Shown: positions 24,678-37,747 of the stretch, piece after piece
How positions within the stretch are numbered: position 1 is the first letter of the stretch
How the letters are laid out: each line of letters begins with the position of its first letter
NCBI GenBank assembly: GCA_025201365.1
Contig: JAIXMF010000002.1
Coordinates: forward strand, 620,001 to 684,000
DNA length: 64,000 nucleotides
Origin: Syncephalis plumigaleata
Taxonomy: Eukaryota > Zoopagomycota > Zoopagomycetes > Zoopagales > Piptocephalidaceae
Reading direction: 5' to 3'
Notes under the pieces: generated by a model
The model's input: the letters and a program-made list of their open reading frames with translations, nothing else
Database searches by the model: none
What the model was told of the DNA's origin: nothing
Program-made: the position numbers and the translations under genes

Positions 24678-25031
24678 CTAGTCGCGAACACAATATTTCA
24701 ACTTATTCCAGTTGGAAGAATTAGAGTATTTCCCCTTGTTGGCTTGATGCCAGCCATCGGGACATGAAGCGCAATTTGTGCCAAACATATTACAATAAAC
24801 CATGTAGTAGGGCGCACCTTTATCTGGAGTACACGTTTTGAATTCAGCATGGACTTCACCCATCTGGTGATAGCCATCGGGACATGCTGGACATCCGAAT
24901 GCTGGAAATGCGCAATGGATTTCCATATTTCCCGGCTCAACTCGTGTCTTGGCTGAAATGGCGTCTACCATAACGCTTCCGATTAGCGAGGCTACGACAA
25001 GTGAAAATGTGCTGGCAGTTGATAGCTTCAT
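24678..25031 (-). CDS. Small secreted cysteine-rich protein, copy 1 of an inverted pair
   Basis: Family not recognised. It has 117 aa: a signal peptide (MKLSTASTFSLVVASLIGSV) and a mature part with eight cysteines in two similar modules. Module 1 is C-x6-C-x2-C followed by PDGYHQ and a later Cys. Module 2 repeats the same spacing, followed by PDGWHQ and a final Cys near the C terminus (LKYCVRD). The paralogue at 26115-26468 points the other way. Signal peptide, 5' leader and TATA region are nearly the same in both copies, while the mature parts differ widely. An upstream in-frame ATG exists, but the signal peptide and the conserved leader favour 25031. Likely an extracellular toxin-, effector- or adhesin-like molecule; unproven. 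Confidence 0.8.
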   Translation of the reverse strand: MKLSTASTFSLVVASLIGSVMVDAISAKTRVEPGNMEIHCAFPAFGCPACPDGYHQMGEVHAEFKTCTPDKGAPYYMVYCNMFGTNCASCPDGWHQANKGKYSNSSNWNKLKYCVRD

Positions 25032-25118
25032 GATAATGTTTATCGTGTATAGTAAGGCGATGACAAGAGGATGATTGTAATGAGTAATGTATGATTGTGT
25101 ACGGATTAGCATCGTCTC

Positions 25119-25126
25119 TTTATATA
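25119..25126 (-). promoter_or_regulatory. TATA box of secreted copy 1
   Basis: TATATAAA on the minus strand about 90 bp before the ATG, at the same place as the TATATAAAA of the divergent paralogue. The transcribed leader downstream is almost unchanged between the two copies. Confidence 0.6.
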
Positions 25127-26020
25127 CTGAACAAACAAGCAGGTAACATGCTATCGAATCTATATCGTGGTCTAGACCTACTTGCTTGCTTTAGGCCATG
25201 CAGCACTAGAATAAAATCCTGGTAGATTTTATCATTCCCTCGGTATATAGGCCTTTATTCAACTATTCTTAGACCCTTTACTTGAGCACTGTATTTGTTG
25301 TCATTTATTCCATAATACGATATTCTATCCATACATTGTATAACACTGGCCTAACAGAAACATGAATGATTGCTTGACTGACTATCACGATAATCTCATA
25401 GATGTGCTTTCATTATTGAACTCTAATTGGAAATGATCGATGAAGTAAGCACATTGCTTCAACAAACTAAATATACGCTGGATCTGTAGGCAAAGGCAAG
25501 AGGAATAGGCCATTCCAATAGACGACGATGACAGGTTAATCCAATGCTGCGGTTACATCCTACGCTATGCTAAATGATCCATCTGCCTATTCAATATCTT
25601 CTCATTCCCTTTTTCACCTATAGCAACCCAACAAACAATTGATACCATTAGATTATTACATCGCTGATTGGATGATTAATCAAACTTGAAATAGCTGCTA
25701 AACTATTGTGTGCTAGTCAGCCATGCTAATACGAAACAATACGATGCCATTTTATAACAAGTGGAAGTAAAGGCAAAGGGCATGTATATTAAATGATGCT
25801 TTCCACTTTTTATCCATTATGTAAAACAAAGGATATATCCGGCTTATTGGATCAACGTAGCAGAGTCGGTTAAGACGATCCATTATTATTGCCAACCGCT
25901 AGAAAGAACATAGGCCTAAAACGAATAGAACAGCACCAGTAAGCATGGTTCTATTTATAAATACGCTACTAGAGCGAGTATACCTTGACCAAATGCTTGA
26001 CAAACTACTAGAGCGTCTTC
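25127..26020. other. Spacer between divergent secreted paralogues
   Basis: About 0.9 kb between two TATA boxes that fire outwards. No gene is visible. It is the natural place for shared upstream control of both copies and marks the centre of an inverted duplication whose arms have diverged. Confidence 0.5.
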
Positions 26021-26029
26021 TATATAAAA
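26021..26029 (+). promoter_or_regulatory. TATA box of secreted copy 2
   Basis: TATATAAAA 94 bp before the ATG. The sequence downstream (GACGATGCTAATCCGTACAC and on to the ATG) is shared with copy 1 except for scattered changes. Confidence 0.6.
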
Positions 26030-26114
26030 GACGATGCTAATCCGTACACAATCATACATTACTCATTACAATCATCCTTTTGTTATCGTTTTACCATACA
26101 CAATAAACATCATC

Positions 26115-26468
26115 ATGAAGCTATCAACTGCCAGCATTCTCTCACTTGTCGTAGCCTCGCTAATCGGAAGCATTATGGCTGGCACTATTCCAGCTCCAAA
26201 GTCAGATATAGTTCAGCCGCAAGACATGAAGATCGTATGCTGGTTCAAATCTATCGGATGTCCGGCTTGTCCCGATGGTTATCACCAAGTGAAGCGTGAA
26301 GGATCAACTAAATACTGTATGCCAGATGAAGGCGCACCATTCTATATGGTTCCCTGCCCATTTTTCGGTAGCAAATGCATGGAATGCCCAGCTGGCTGGG
26401 AATGGGATGGTAGGCGATATGCCACATCTACAGATACCAGTGGCTACTTGTACTGTAGACGCAAATAA
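26115..26468 (+). CDS. Small secreted cysteine-rich protein, copy 2 of an inverted pair
   Basis: Paralogue of the gene at 24678-25031: 117 aa, signal peptide MKLSTASILSLVVASLIGSI, and eight cysteines with the same two-module layout. C-x6-C-x2-C appears as CWFKSIGCPAC and again as CPFFGSKCMEC, followed by PDGYHQ and PAGWEW. Between the cysteines most residues differ from copy 1, whereas the signal peptide differs at only a few sites. No intron is present. That contrast suggests fast change in the mature protein. Function unknown; the secreted, disulfide-rich build fits an effector, antimicrobial or surface protein. Confidence 0.8.
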   Translation: MKLSTASILSLVVASLIGSIMAGTIPAPKSDIVQPQDMKIVCWFKSIGCPACPDGYHQVKREGSTKYCMPDEGAPFYMVPCPFFGSKCMECPAGWEWDGRRYATSTDTSGYLYCRRK

Positions 26469-26677
26469 TCCTATGATAACTAGTTATTCATAGAGCTAAT
26501 AATAATAATGTAAAAGCAGCTTAGCAAGTGTACACCAGAGAGTATTCACTTGGAAGGCTAGAATGGTTGCTTATTCAATAAAAACAACAAGTTACAAAAA
26601 TAGAATTTTATTAGTTACATACGCATATATATTTCCAATACTGCTGTTGGGACTAGTAATTCTAGTATCCGGGAATG

Positions 26678-28286
26678 CTAGATATTACTTGCAATGCCGT
26701 GGCATTTGTCATTCCAACTGATACGCCACAAAACCTAGTACATTGATCAGTTGGTTAATTAATGATAATGGTACATAATGATATTCGGCTATCATACCAG
26801 ATTCTCATTACGCGTGTAGGCGAATCGTTGTGGAAGTGTACTAATAGGTAAATCGGTGTCCACCTGTAAATTTGGATAATTACGCAACTCACGGAAAAAG
26901 TGGTCATGTGCCACGGCAGTAACGCGTAGTTCATCCAGCGAGAAGTTTATTCTATATTGCACGCATACTTAGCATGAACGGTACCAATACACTTGTCGTA
27001 AACACGTACCTTTTCTCTGAGGCCACATAAAATAAACGAGTAGCATTACCCTTGACCATTGATGATGGCTTCAGCAGTTGATTGACCATGCTGAGAAATG
27101 CACTGGTTGCCTCATTGTCGTAAATAACTGAATAATCAAACGTTAAATGATATTGTTTCCCGTTTATTTTACTATTACTTGACTAACCATCGGCTGCCAC
27201 AAATATTTGAGTATCTGATCTTATACGAACAATATCCGATTCTTTCCAATCGAATTCTAATAAATCCAAGTAAATCAAATTGTACAATTTCGTATATTAA
27301 TATAAAATAGCTACCTTCCAATGATTCTACTATGTTATTACTACTACTATCATCACTAAGCCATGCTGGTGGGTGTTGCCAATCCAAATGACGTACAAAT
27401 ACACCACCATTATCTGTGCCATCCGATTGATTATACTTGACATTATAGTCACAATTACGTAGAACTTGCTGTTGACCATCTGGCATTAGTTATTAGCATT
27501 CTACTCTGCCATTATCGATCGACTAGCTTACCTGTACAAAATACGTATGGAACACCCAGTCGATGCAGTAGAATACTACATAATCCGGTACCGGCACCTA
27601 GCTCCAACACTGTCGCTGCTTGTTGCTTGCTGAATAGAGCGGTATGGTATGCTATGAGATAGTCGGCCAACAATAATGCACCTGTCCATACTTGTTCCCC
27701 TATTTGTAATACATACATATGTATATAATTAATGACTGCATGATAAGTGCCTTTTTATTATCGTTAGTGAGTACGCATGGAACATACCGACTGTTTGTAG
27801 ATCAGTACCGAATCTAAATCGTATCACCATTGGCTTGTCGACTGAAGTAGCAATCATTTGATCGTATTCTTCGTCGCTTAACGGTGCAGACCGTGTCTCT
27901 CCCGTCCATTGAGATACTGTTTCATTCTGATTGTTTCTATCATCTTCCATTGATGTTGATGTTAGAATCCACCAACGCCACTCTCCATCTACCGATCCAC
28001 TTTCAGGCGCCAAATGAACATCCGATAAATATAAATCGAGCCTATTGTCATCGTTATCTTCATTATCTTCTTCCTCTTTATTAATATCCAATCTTTCTGA
28101 CTCGAGTACTCCTTGTGTTTTGTCATGTTCGATATCAGTTGAATCTTCTATCAATTCAGAATCGTTACTGCTCAACTGGTCTATAGGACGACTAGTGCCT
28201 GATAGACGACGTTTACGATATCCATTGTCTTCGTGATCACTTTCATCCATCTGCGTGGCATATGCTCGTTTCCTAATGGTCACCAT
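26678..28286 (-). CDS. METTL22-like protein lysine methyltransferase
   Basis: SAM-dependent methyltransferase of the METTL22 group (substrate in animals: the Kin17 protein). The start is MVTIRKRAYATQMDE at 28286, followed by an acidic disordered region. DLYLSDVHLAPES, MVIRFRFGTDLQTVG and EQVWTGALLLADYLI lead into motif I, VLELGAGTGLCSILLHRLGV. Further exons give FVRHLDWQHPP, DIVRIRSDTQIFVAADVIYD, LFYVASEKR, INFSLDELRVTAVAHDHFF and a final LVLWRISWND ending at 26678. At least five introns are needed. The order and spacing of motifs match METTL22 well. Confidence 0.85.
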
Positions 28287-28511
28287 GATGTGGATATGCA
28301 ATAGTGTCAAGTGTTAAACGATAGGAAAGCGTGACAGACATGCTACAACGTGCAGTTGCCATTATTGACGTAGTTTCCCTTTCATCAACAATGATCAACA
28401 CAAAATAAATTGAAAACTTTTATGAAGTTTATTCTCTACTCTATCTCTATCTCTATCTCTTTTATTTGTGAGCATTACAAAGTAACAAAGTCTACGCTGT
28501 CTCATCCTAGA

Positions 28512-31500
28512 ATGCCAACAGAAGGTTCAGACCCGCCGTCAGGAGAGGATTCACCTGCCTCCTCCCTGAATACAAATGGACCAGCTAGTCTAGCTCTTCT
28601 TCAGCAGCTTATCAAACAAATGCCCAGTAAACCCAAGGTATTTTTGCCGCCAATACGATGACTAGTCAGTAATACTGATAGACTTGTTCACTACTTCCTC
28701 ATACTAGCAGCCACCTAGTTTAGATTTCACTTATGCTTCGGCAGGCGGTTTAATTCCCGAACTGAACGAATTCTACAGCTATGCCGAAAGTCGACAGTGG
28801 CTAGAGAATTATCAGCTATTTGCACGAGACTATAAGGAACGCAACAGTGAAGAGGTAACCGAGGAGTCAAACGAGGAACCACGCGATAAGGAACGGGCAG
28901 CTAGTAGTAAATGTAAATGAGAAACCAGCTGCCTGACACCTAACAAGCTAACGTCTACGAACATGCATATATATATATATATATATATGATCACTATCTA
29001 GCCACACCCATGTGGTATGCATTAACTAGGGAGGATCGCGCTAAAACGGTGGACAAGCTATTGTCGGCACTATCGGATCCTACACCGGGTGTACGTATGA
29101 ACTCGGCTAGGAAACTAGTCTATATTGCACAGGGTGCCTGGCATGAATGTCGATCGGGAGATCAGCAATTAGAATCGCTTATTGCCAATAATCGTTTATT
29201 ACTTGATCGAGGTGCACTGCAGATATACATTGATGCATTCGAGTATGCTCGCCAGTTATTACAGGATGCTCGGTAAGAATGGCAACCATACCACTAATGA
29301 ATATAAGATGTTTGTTGTTGTTAATGATAGTATAATTAGGGAGATGCCTACGGCCACAGCTACCGTAGTAATCGGTGCTGAGCGTATTTGTATTGAAATT
29401 GAATTGTACCTCACACTGATATACATGCTAATTGAATCATTACGTAATGAGCATGATCTGATCTATAAAGCTATGGGTGAGTGATATGAATAGACATCAT
29501 ACTACGTATTCCATATTCATTCAACTGCATCTCTATTATTATTATTATTATTATTAAGAGAAAAATGGTCCTGAATTAGCAGCGATACTTGTCGACACAG
29601 TAGCACGACTTATGGAGAAGAGTGTCAAAGGATTTCCCGTAAAGAAAGTAAGCTAGTCTACAATCTCTATAGTTCTTTTATTGATTGATTATTTCAATAG
29701 CTATTACTAGCACTATGGAAGGTCATGCTAGTTAGTTTGGGTGATTGGGAGGTGGCACACGAACTACGTGATGCTAAACGAGAACAACGAGGCTTATCGA
29801 TCATCACTGATCCATGTAAGCTACCATTATTATTATTATAACGTATTTATTAGCTCATGTGTCATCATTAGATAAACCAAAAGCATACCCATATGATCAT
29901 CAATACTTTTACGAGGAATTAGCCCTTAAATATCCCGTTCTAATGCCAGATATCAACATGTCGGATCGAACACGATATGCACTGGCTATGACAGCATCTT
30001 CCATGGGACCCGCTACTAATTTGCTACGACCGATACGTGATCGATCAGAACGATTCCCTATGCCGGCTGCTCTAGCACAAGATCCAGGCATGCCTTTCGT
30101 TATGCCATATTCACCGGCTACAAGTACAAATAATAATACGGCATTCCCTTCATTATTACCGCGAGCATTGGCTGAGGCTGAAAGCGTGTACGCATCTAGT
30201 CTGTATATTCCATTGTCAGCATTACAAATAGCCGAGACTGCTGCTGCCATGGATCGGGTGGAACGTCATCTACCGGCTACTTTGACAACATCGTCAAGCT
30301 TTTCCCATTTGGAATCTACCGACATTACCGGTACATTGCCAGATAACCTGATAGAAAGAGAACGTCGCATCAACATGTTTTACGTAAGTTTTATCATTCT
30401 ATATTGCCATAGAACACAGTAACGAATACTAAACGAACATGCATGCATACAATTACTTGTTTAGAAATTGGCTTTACCACGATTGGAGCCGGCAGTCATG
30501 TTCTTCTCCAAGGTTATGATTGCCACATTGCCTAATGGCAAGAATGCCTCAAACAAGTCGAATAGTATGGATAATGATTCATTACGTCAAGGTAAGATTA
30601 ATAGACATAACAAGATGTCCAAGCGTATTAATGAACGAGCGATGACTAGTCAATACGGAAGAGTTGGACGCTGCTCGTCACAAAGAGATTATGTGGAAAG
30701 CCGTATCGGCCATCCTACTTTTAATGCTTAAACTGTTCAAATCATCACGTATCCTTTACGATCAATGATTACATACAATGCTATTACCGTTATTCGTTAT
30801 AGCACTACATCATTTACCTTATAGATGCATTACAGCATGAACATATTAGTCAGTTATTGGTGGAGCATAACTTTCTACCATTATCGCTGAAACTATTAGG
30901 ACAACAAGATGCGGTTACTCTATGTAGAGCACAAAATGAGATTGATGCTTACTGGTAAGTAATGATGCTACCGATCATTTAATTATGTTACCACGATTAT
31001 ATTGACAATTGCTCACTGTGCATATAATAGTTTCATGAGTCATTGCACACGTCGTGTCAAGATTAAGCCTACAGTATCGCTGGAACCACCATTGCCCACA
31101 GATGCAGGCCAATCTCGAGCTTGTTGGCGCAACTGCTTTACCGTAATGAACTTTCTGCGTATTCTACAGTCATTGGCGAAACGGCGTGCTCAGCGCATTC
31201 TATTAATGCTGCAATATAAGGCACCGGCAGTATTAAAACGAGTACTCAAGGTACAACATCCGCTTATCCAACACTACGCCTATAAAGTGTGCAAGACATT
31301 TGTTCCCTATGCTGGTAGGAAATGGCGGTGCACAGTGGGTAAGTCATGTCGTTAATATACACGTTGAATAGTACATTTATTAAACATACACTCCAGCCAA
31401 TATGCGTGTTATCACAGGTGTCTACCTTCATTGTCGGCAGGATCTACGCGATGACTGGCTTATTGGTGGAGAACAAGAGATGGAGAATGATGAAGCATTG

Positions 31501-31989
31501 GTAAGTAGTCAATAGTAATAGTAATAGCATATGTATACTAATAATGATTGTCATTAGAATCAAGAACATGCATTACGTGCATTAGCCAACTTTTACAATG
31601 AACATCTACTTACAATACCCACCACATTAACTACTACTACTACAGCAACAAAAGCAACACTTAATAATACATCAAAGGATGATGATTTAACAGACATTGA
31701 TGCCCTTATCGCTTCATTCGATGAAGAATTATGGTTAGAAGATGAAGATACGTTACTACATGAATTGCCAGAACAACTAGAATTATATGAGCAATGGGCA
31801 CATAGTATAGCTGCATTGGATGAGGATGCTCCATCGATTGAGACATCCTACACATTGAATAATGTACTATTCCCGAGAACATCATGTAAATCTACAACGA
31901 CAACAGATCCAGCCATAGTCGATATTGCAGATCAACCATTCATTAATGGCAGTGAACGTGCACCAACACCGGCCCCTCATTTTAATTAA
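28512..31989 (+). CDS. Striatin-interacting protein (STRIP1/Far11), STRIPAK subunit
   Basis: Scaffold of the STRIPAK phosphatase-kinase complex, which in fungi controls cell fusion, septation and development. It begins MPTEGSDPPSGEDSPASSLN, then PPSLDFTYASAGGLIPELNE with FYSYAESRQWL, the opening of the N1221 domain. WYALTREDRAKTVDKLL, ARKLVYIAQGAW and GDWEVAHELRDAKREQRGL follow. The DUF3402 part includes RHKEIMWKAVSAILLLMLKL, ALQHEHISQLLVEHNFLPL and TVMNFLRILQSLAKRRAQR. About ten short introns occur; the one at 30749-30824 has a GTATCCTTT donor. The C terminus ends ERAPTPAPHFN. Family membership is firm. Confidence 0.92.
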
Positions 31990-32150
31990 TTTGTAAATAA
32001 ACATCATTACTAGTATTCTCTATGCACTTAGAGGAGACACATATCACATGCGTGTAATGTCATACGCTTTATCTATCCATCATTCATGACATCTACTCTT
32101 CTTTGTTAATCATCTTATACGTCAATTATAATTTAATATACATTTATGTT

Positions 32151-33623
32151 CTAAGCTTTAGGTATATGAATAACAACATGTAGGAAGTTATCGGCATATA
32201 CCAAATGTTGTGCTGCCCACAACAATGACATGTCCAATGGTAATTCGATACCGTGTAATACCGGATATAAAGATGGTAGTGACGCAGTGATGACAGAGGA
32301 TATCGTCTCACCTCCTATATTCATATTTCAATACTGCGTATTAGTATAATGATGATAATCAATTAATAAAATACTAGCATTATTACCTTGATTTGCATTG
32401 TCTTCAATAGTTGTCTTGCTAAATAGTTGAGGCAACAATTCGTGTAAAGCATCACCAAGTGTTTGCTCTTTACCTGTATCAAATGGATTAGTCATTGATT
32501 ACAGCATCATGGTATACAATAATTACCATCGGTATTGATTGCTAGTATGGGTTCCTGTATCACAGGACATTCCGGTAAGTAGATACGAAGTGGTATATAC
32601 TTTATAGTGCCTGCTACTGTTGTTGTTGTTGTTGTTGTAGCACTCTCTGTTGTATTTGTAGATGTACTTGCTACTGTTTCCTGTTCCGATGTAGTTGTGA
32701 CTGATGTCGTTGACACATTTGTTACAGTCACTAATTGTTCATTGACATTCCAGAAATGCTCGTAGTTCCCTAATAGTATTCAGTAACATCATAACAGATT
32801 ATCATCATCATAACAGATCATCATCATCAGTATTATTATTATTACTATTATTTAGATATCATGTACCATCAGCAATTGACTCCCATAACGCTGTTTGTTC
32901 TTGTTTCGGTAGACGCATCACTTTTTTAGATGAGCCATGACGTAAGAAATCCGACTAATTACATAATCATTATGGCTGTTATAGTGTTATATCTACTAAA
33001 CTAGTTACCTCTTTGATTAAGGCCATATACATGTCTTGCATCGTTTTAATACTAGGTACCGCCATTTTAAGACTATCCTTTGGATAATTCTGCGTATGAA
33101 CTGTTATCCTCCAAAGATGATCGTTGCCTGTTGTGGTTATTGCCGATGATGAATGATGATGATGATGATGCATGATGTACTTGTAAATCATATAATAATC
33201 CTATCGGATAATGCCTAATAGAATAGAATAAGAGTAATAATAAGCAGCAGTATTACTGGCAAGTCAACTTTATATTTACCATCGTAATGGTACATTATTA
33301 CACGAGTACCAAATATCCGAGTCTTCTCCAATAAACGGCAAATTACGCTGTACTAGTAGTTCTCGCACTAGCGGTGTGGTGATAGCCAAGTAACTACAAC
33401 GTCTCCTAGCATCTATAGTATATACAGACAAGAATATTAACAAGTGACATGGTAAGTGGCTAGTAGTAATACTAGTAATAACTAGATACGTTACAAAACA
33501 TGGCTCATGCGTAGTATCGGCTACACCGGCTGCCTCCAATTCCTGCCCATCAAGGTCAAACTGTACTGGTATCACGCCAGACCAAATAGATTGTGTGATG
33601 GTCAGAGTGTCTCTCGGCGACAT
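32151..33623 (-). CDS. Autophagy protein ATG5
   Basis: ATG5 is joined covalently to ATG12 and, with ATG16, directs lipidation of ATG8 on the growing autophagosome. The start MSPRDTLTITQSIWSGVIPV and QFDLDGQ match the family opening. SYLAITTPLVRELLVQRNLP leads to the WYSCNNVPLRWHYPIG block. WRITVHTQNYPKDSL, SDFLRHGSSKK, EHFWNVNEQL, IKYIPLRIYLPE and the closing VYADNFLHVVIHIPKA are also typical. Between the helical part and the second ubiquitin-like fold lies a low-complexity Thr-rich insert. Its promoter faces the TAF10 gene, and a small DNA transposon sits between them. Confidence 0.93.
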
Positions 33624-33729
33624 GACAGGAAACCTAAAGAATAACGAAAGGGAAAGATGACGCCACTAACTAATATTATGACAGACAATGACAATGACAA
33701 ATGAATAGGATTTAATTATCATTTTCTTA

Positions 33730-34269
33730 CAGACTTTTTCCATCCAATTTGCGCAGTTAGCCATTTGTTGTTACGAATAAATAATAATTATGTTAACACT
33801 TACGTATTTTTAGCGGAATATTGGCGATAACCACCGGTTAATTTGATTTTTGTTGTTTGGACCCCCGTTGTCCTTGTCCTCCTCTCTTTGAACGCTTAGA
33901 AGGAACGGCACCTCGTTGAAATTGTGTTGGAATACGACTTCCATTACGAAGACTAAGGATAATCTAAATGAAGTTCAGACATGCTGCCATATCCCGATTC
34001 CATACACGATAATCAATAGCTACTTGTAAGTACATGACATGGCAATATCCAACTATACTAGTACACTTGCATCGTCTACCTTATAGAATTGATGATGATA
34101 GTTATCGCTATCAATATAGGATCCATTACTAAACATGGATTGTTATTATTATACGCTATATCAATTGGCATTTCTGTGGTGATAATGATGTTAACAATTG
34201 TGTTAATCTATTTATTAATAAACAGCAAATGTTAAAGGATAAATGCGCAAAATGGATGGAAAAACACTG
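33730..34269 (-). mobile_element. Short TA-flanked DNA transposon, copy 1 (MITE-like, Tc1/mariner-type ends)
   Basis: 540-bp non-autonomous element. The left end CAGACTTTTTCCATCC and the right end GGATGGAAAAACACTG are imperfect inverted repeats, and the similarity runs inward for about 55 bp. Each end is bordered by TA, the target duplication of Tc1/mariner elements. A second copy of the same length lies at 46946-47486; by eye about nine positions in ten match. On the minus strand it keeps a coding remnant that resembles the C terminus of a Fanzor nuclease. No transposase is present, so movement would need one in trans. The copy lies in the divergent promoter between ATG5 and TAF10. Confidence 0.82.
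33838..34035 (-). pseudogene. Fanzor/TnpB-like C-terminal fragment, broken copy
   Basis: The minus strand of transposon copy 1 reads YRVWNRDMAACLNF, the form of the RuvC-III motif (N-R-D-x-x-A-x-x-N) of TnpB and eukaryotic Fanzor proteins. It continues IPTQFQRGAVPSKRSKR and a Gly/Gln/Arg-rich tail ending at 33838. One in-frame TAG interrupts this copy just after CLNF, so it is not translatable through. The other RuvC motifs and the full zinc ribbon are absent. It could instead be another nuclease-like transposon protein; the motif is short. Confidence 0.5.
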
Positions 34270-34347
34270 TATATTACTATTAAATATTCACTCTTTTGAT
34301 TTCGACTTGTTTTTGCTCATCGTTCATTACGCACCACTGTTACTACT

Positions 34348-34942
34348 ATGGCTTCCTCAACAGACGCTAATAACAATATGGATCTGGATACGGCGACTAC
34401 GGCCAACGTGTCATTATCTCGACGTGAAGAAGAGATGCTAAGACGTGATCGTACTTTAGCCGAGACACTATTGCTCATGGATAACTGTCGACCCATTGTA
34501 AGTTATAAGAGCAAGCCCTAGTAACAATGATAGTGTTACGTATACTTAGCATGGCATACTATGACTATATATAGATACCCGATGCTGTCACTGATTACTA
34601 TTTGTCACGGGCAGGACTAGATTGTCAAGATGTTCGCATGTAAGTAAAAATGAATAATATGCAATGAAATAATCGTTCATTAATGGTTCAATATCCTAGT
34701 AAACGTTTATTGGCATTGGCTGCTCAAAAGTTTATATCGGATGTAGCAACCGATGCCTATCAATACTGCAAGATTCGTCAGCAAAGTAGTCGTGATAAGC
34801 GTAAAGTAAGTATTACACACTATTATATTACTAGTACTAATAATAATAATAGGATCGTCGAACTGTATTAACTATGGAGGATTTGTCCTCTGCTCTAAAT
34901 GAGCATGGTATTAATGTGCGCAAACCAGAATACTATATGTAA
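34348..34942 (+). CDS. TFIID/SAGA subunit TAF10
   Basis: Histone-fold subunit shared by TFIID and SAGA. The start MASSTDANNNMDLDTATTAN opens a short disordered N terminus. The histone fold follows: ETLLLMDNCRPIIPDAVTDY, YLSRAGLDCQDVR, RLLALAAQKFISDVATDAYQ, YCKIRQQSSRDKRKDRRTVL and TMEDLSSALNEHGINVRKPE, ending YYM. Three introns with GTAAGT donors keep the frame. The ATG lies only 79 bp from the end of transposon copy 1, so the element must form part of its promoter or leader. Confidence 0.94.
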
Positions 34943-35049
34943 CTCATAGCTTCCTTTTACTACATCGTCTTTTTCTTTGGAATAAAAGAGACATTGACAT
35001 TTATTATCGCTTGTATCATTATCACACATACACACGCTGCATCGCAAAG

Positions 35050-37055
<2,006 letters not shown>

Positions 37056-37747
37056 GGCGTAAACAAATGCTGCTACAATAACGAGAAACCTTCGACGAAA
37101 GAGAAAGAGCTAAGGAAAAAGAAGAAGAAGAAGAAGAAAGGAGTAGTGCCCGTGTCCGAGTACAGAACACTTTTCTTTAGTCTACACTATGGGATGGGGC
37201 ACTTTTTAAATGATAAGATAGCTAGAGGCACGAAAGGCAATCGTGTAACCACACTTGTATGTGTTGACGCAAATATGTCTAAAACAGCCCAGTAGATGAT
37301 AAAGGACGTCGTTATCATAGAAATATCTGTATGTTTTGCCGTAAAGATACGATCAGCTAGATTAGACACACGATATTGATCGCGTATAGTGTATACTGGA
37401 TAGATGCATGGCTATAATCTATCATGTAGACAACTTGTTCGCGGAAGACGTCATAGTTACTACATGGTCAATGCACGTGGTCTCATTGGTGTATTGCCAT
37501 ATCAGTGAACACGTGCTACTATATCCATTTTCATTGTATGAATATTCCAGTATGCTCTATCATGCCTTATCACACCGTATTGATAGAATATAGATGTGTA
37601 TACTATTTGTTATGCAGTCATTGCATTTAATAAACAACTGGATTGTCGCTTATTGAATGTAGTGTCATGACAATCTCAACAAGTATTAGAATAGATGCTT
37701 TATTTGTATTAAATGACAAAGTAAAAAGTCAACACTCAAAACTAGAT
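37056..37747. other. Intergenic region
   Basis: About 690 bp between the UDP-glucose pyrophosphorylase start and the exchanger's stop codon, both on the minus strand. A purine-rich GAAGAA stretch lies at 37090-37140. No gene or repeat is recognised. Confidence 0.5.

Noticed and set aside
34229-34441. 70-codon frame running from transposon copy 1 into the TAF10 start
   Set aside because: It is out of frame with TAF10 and starts inside an inverted repeat.
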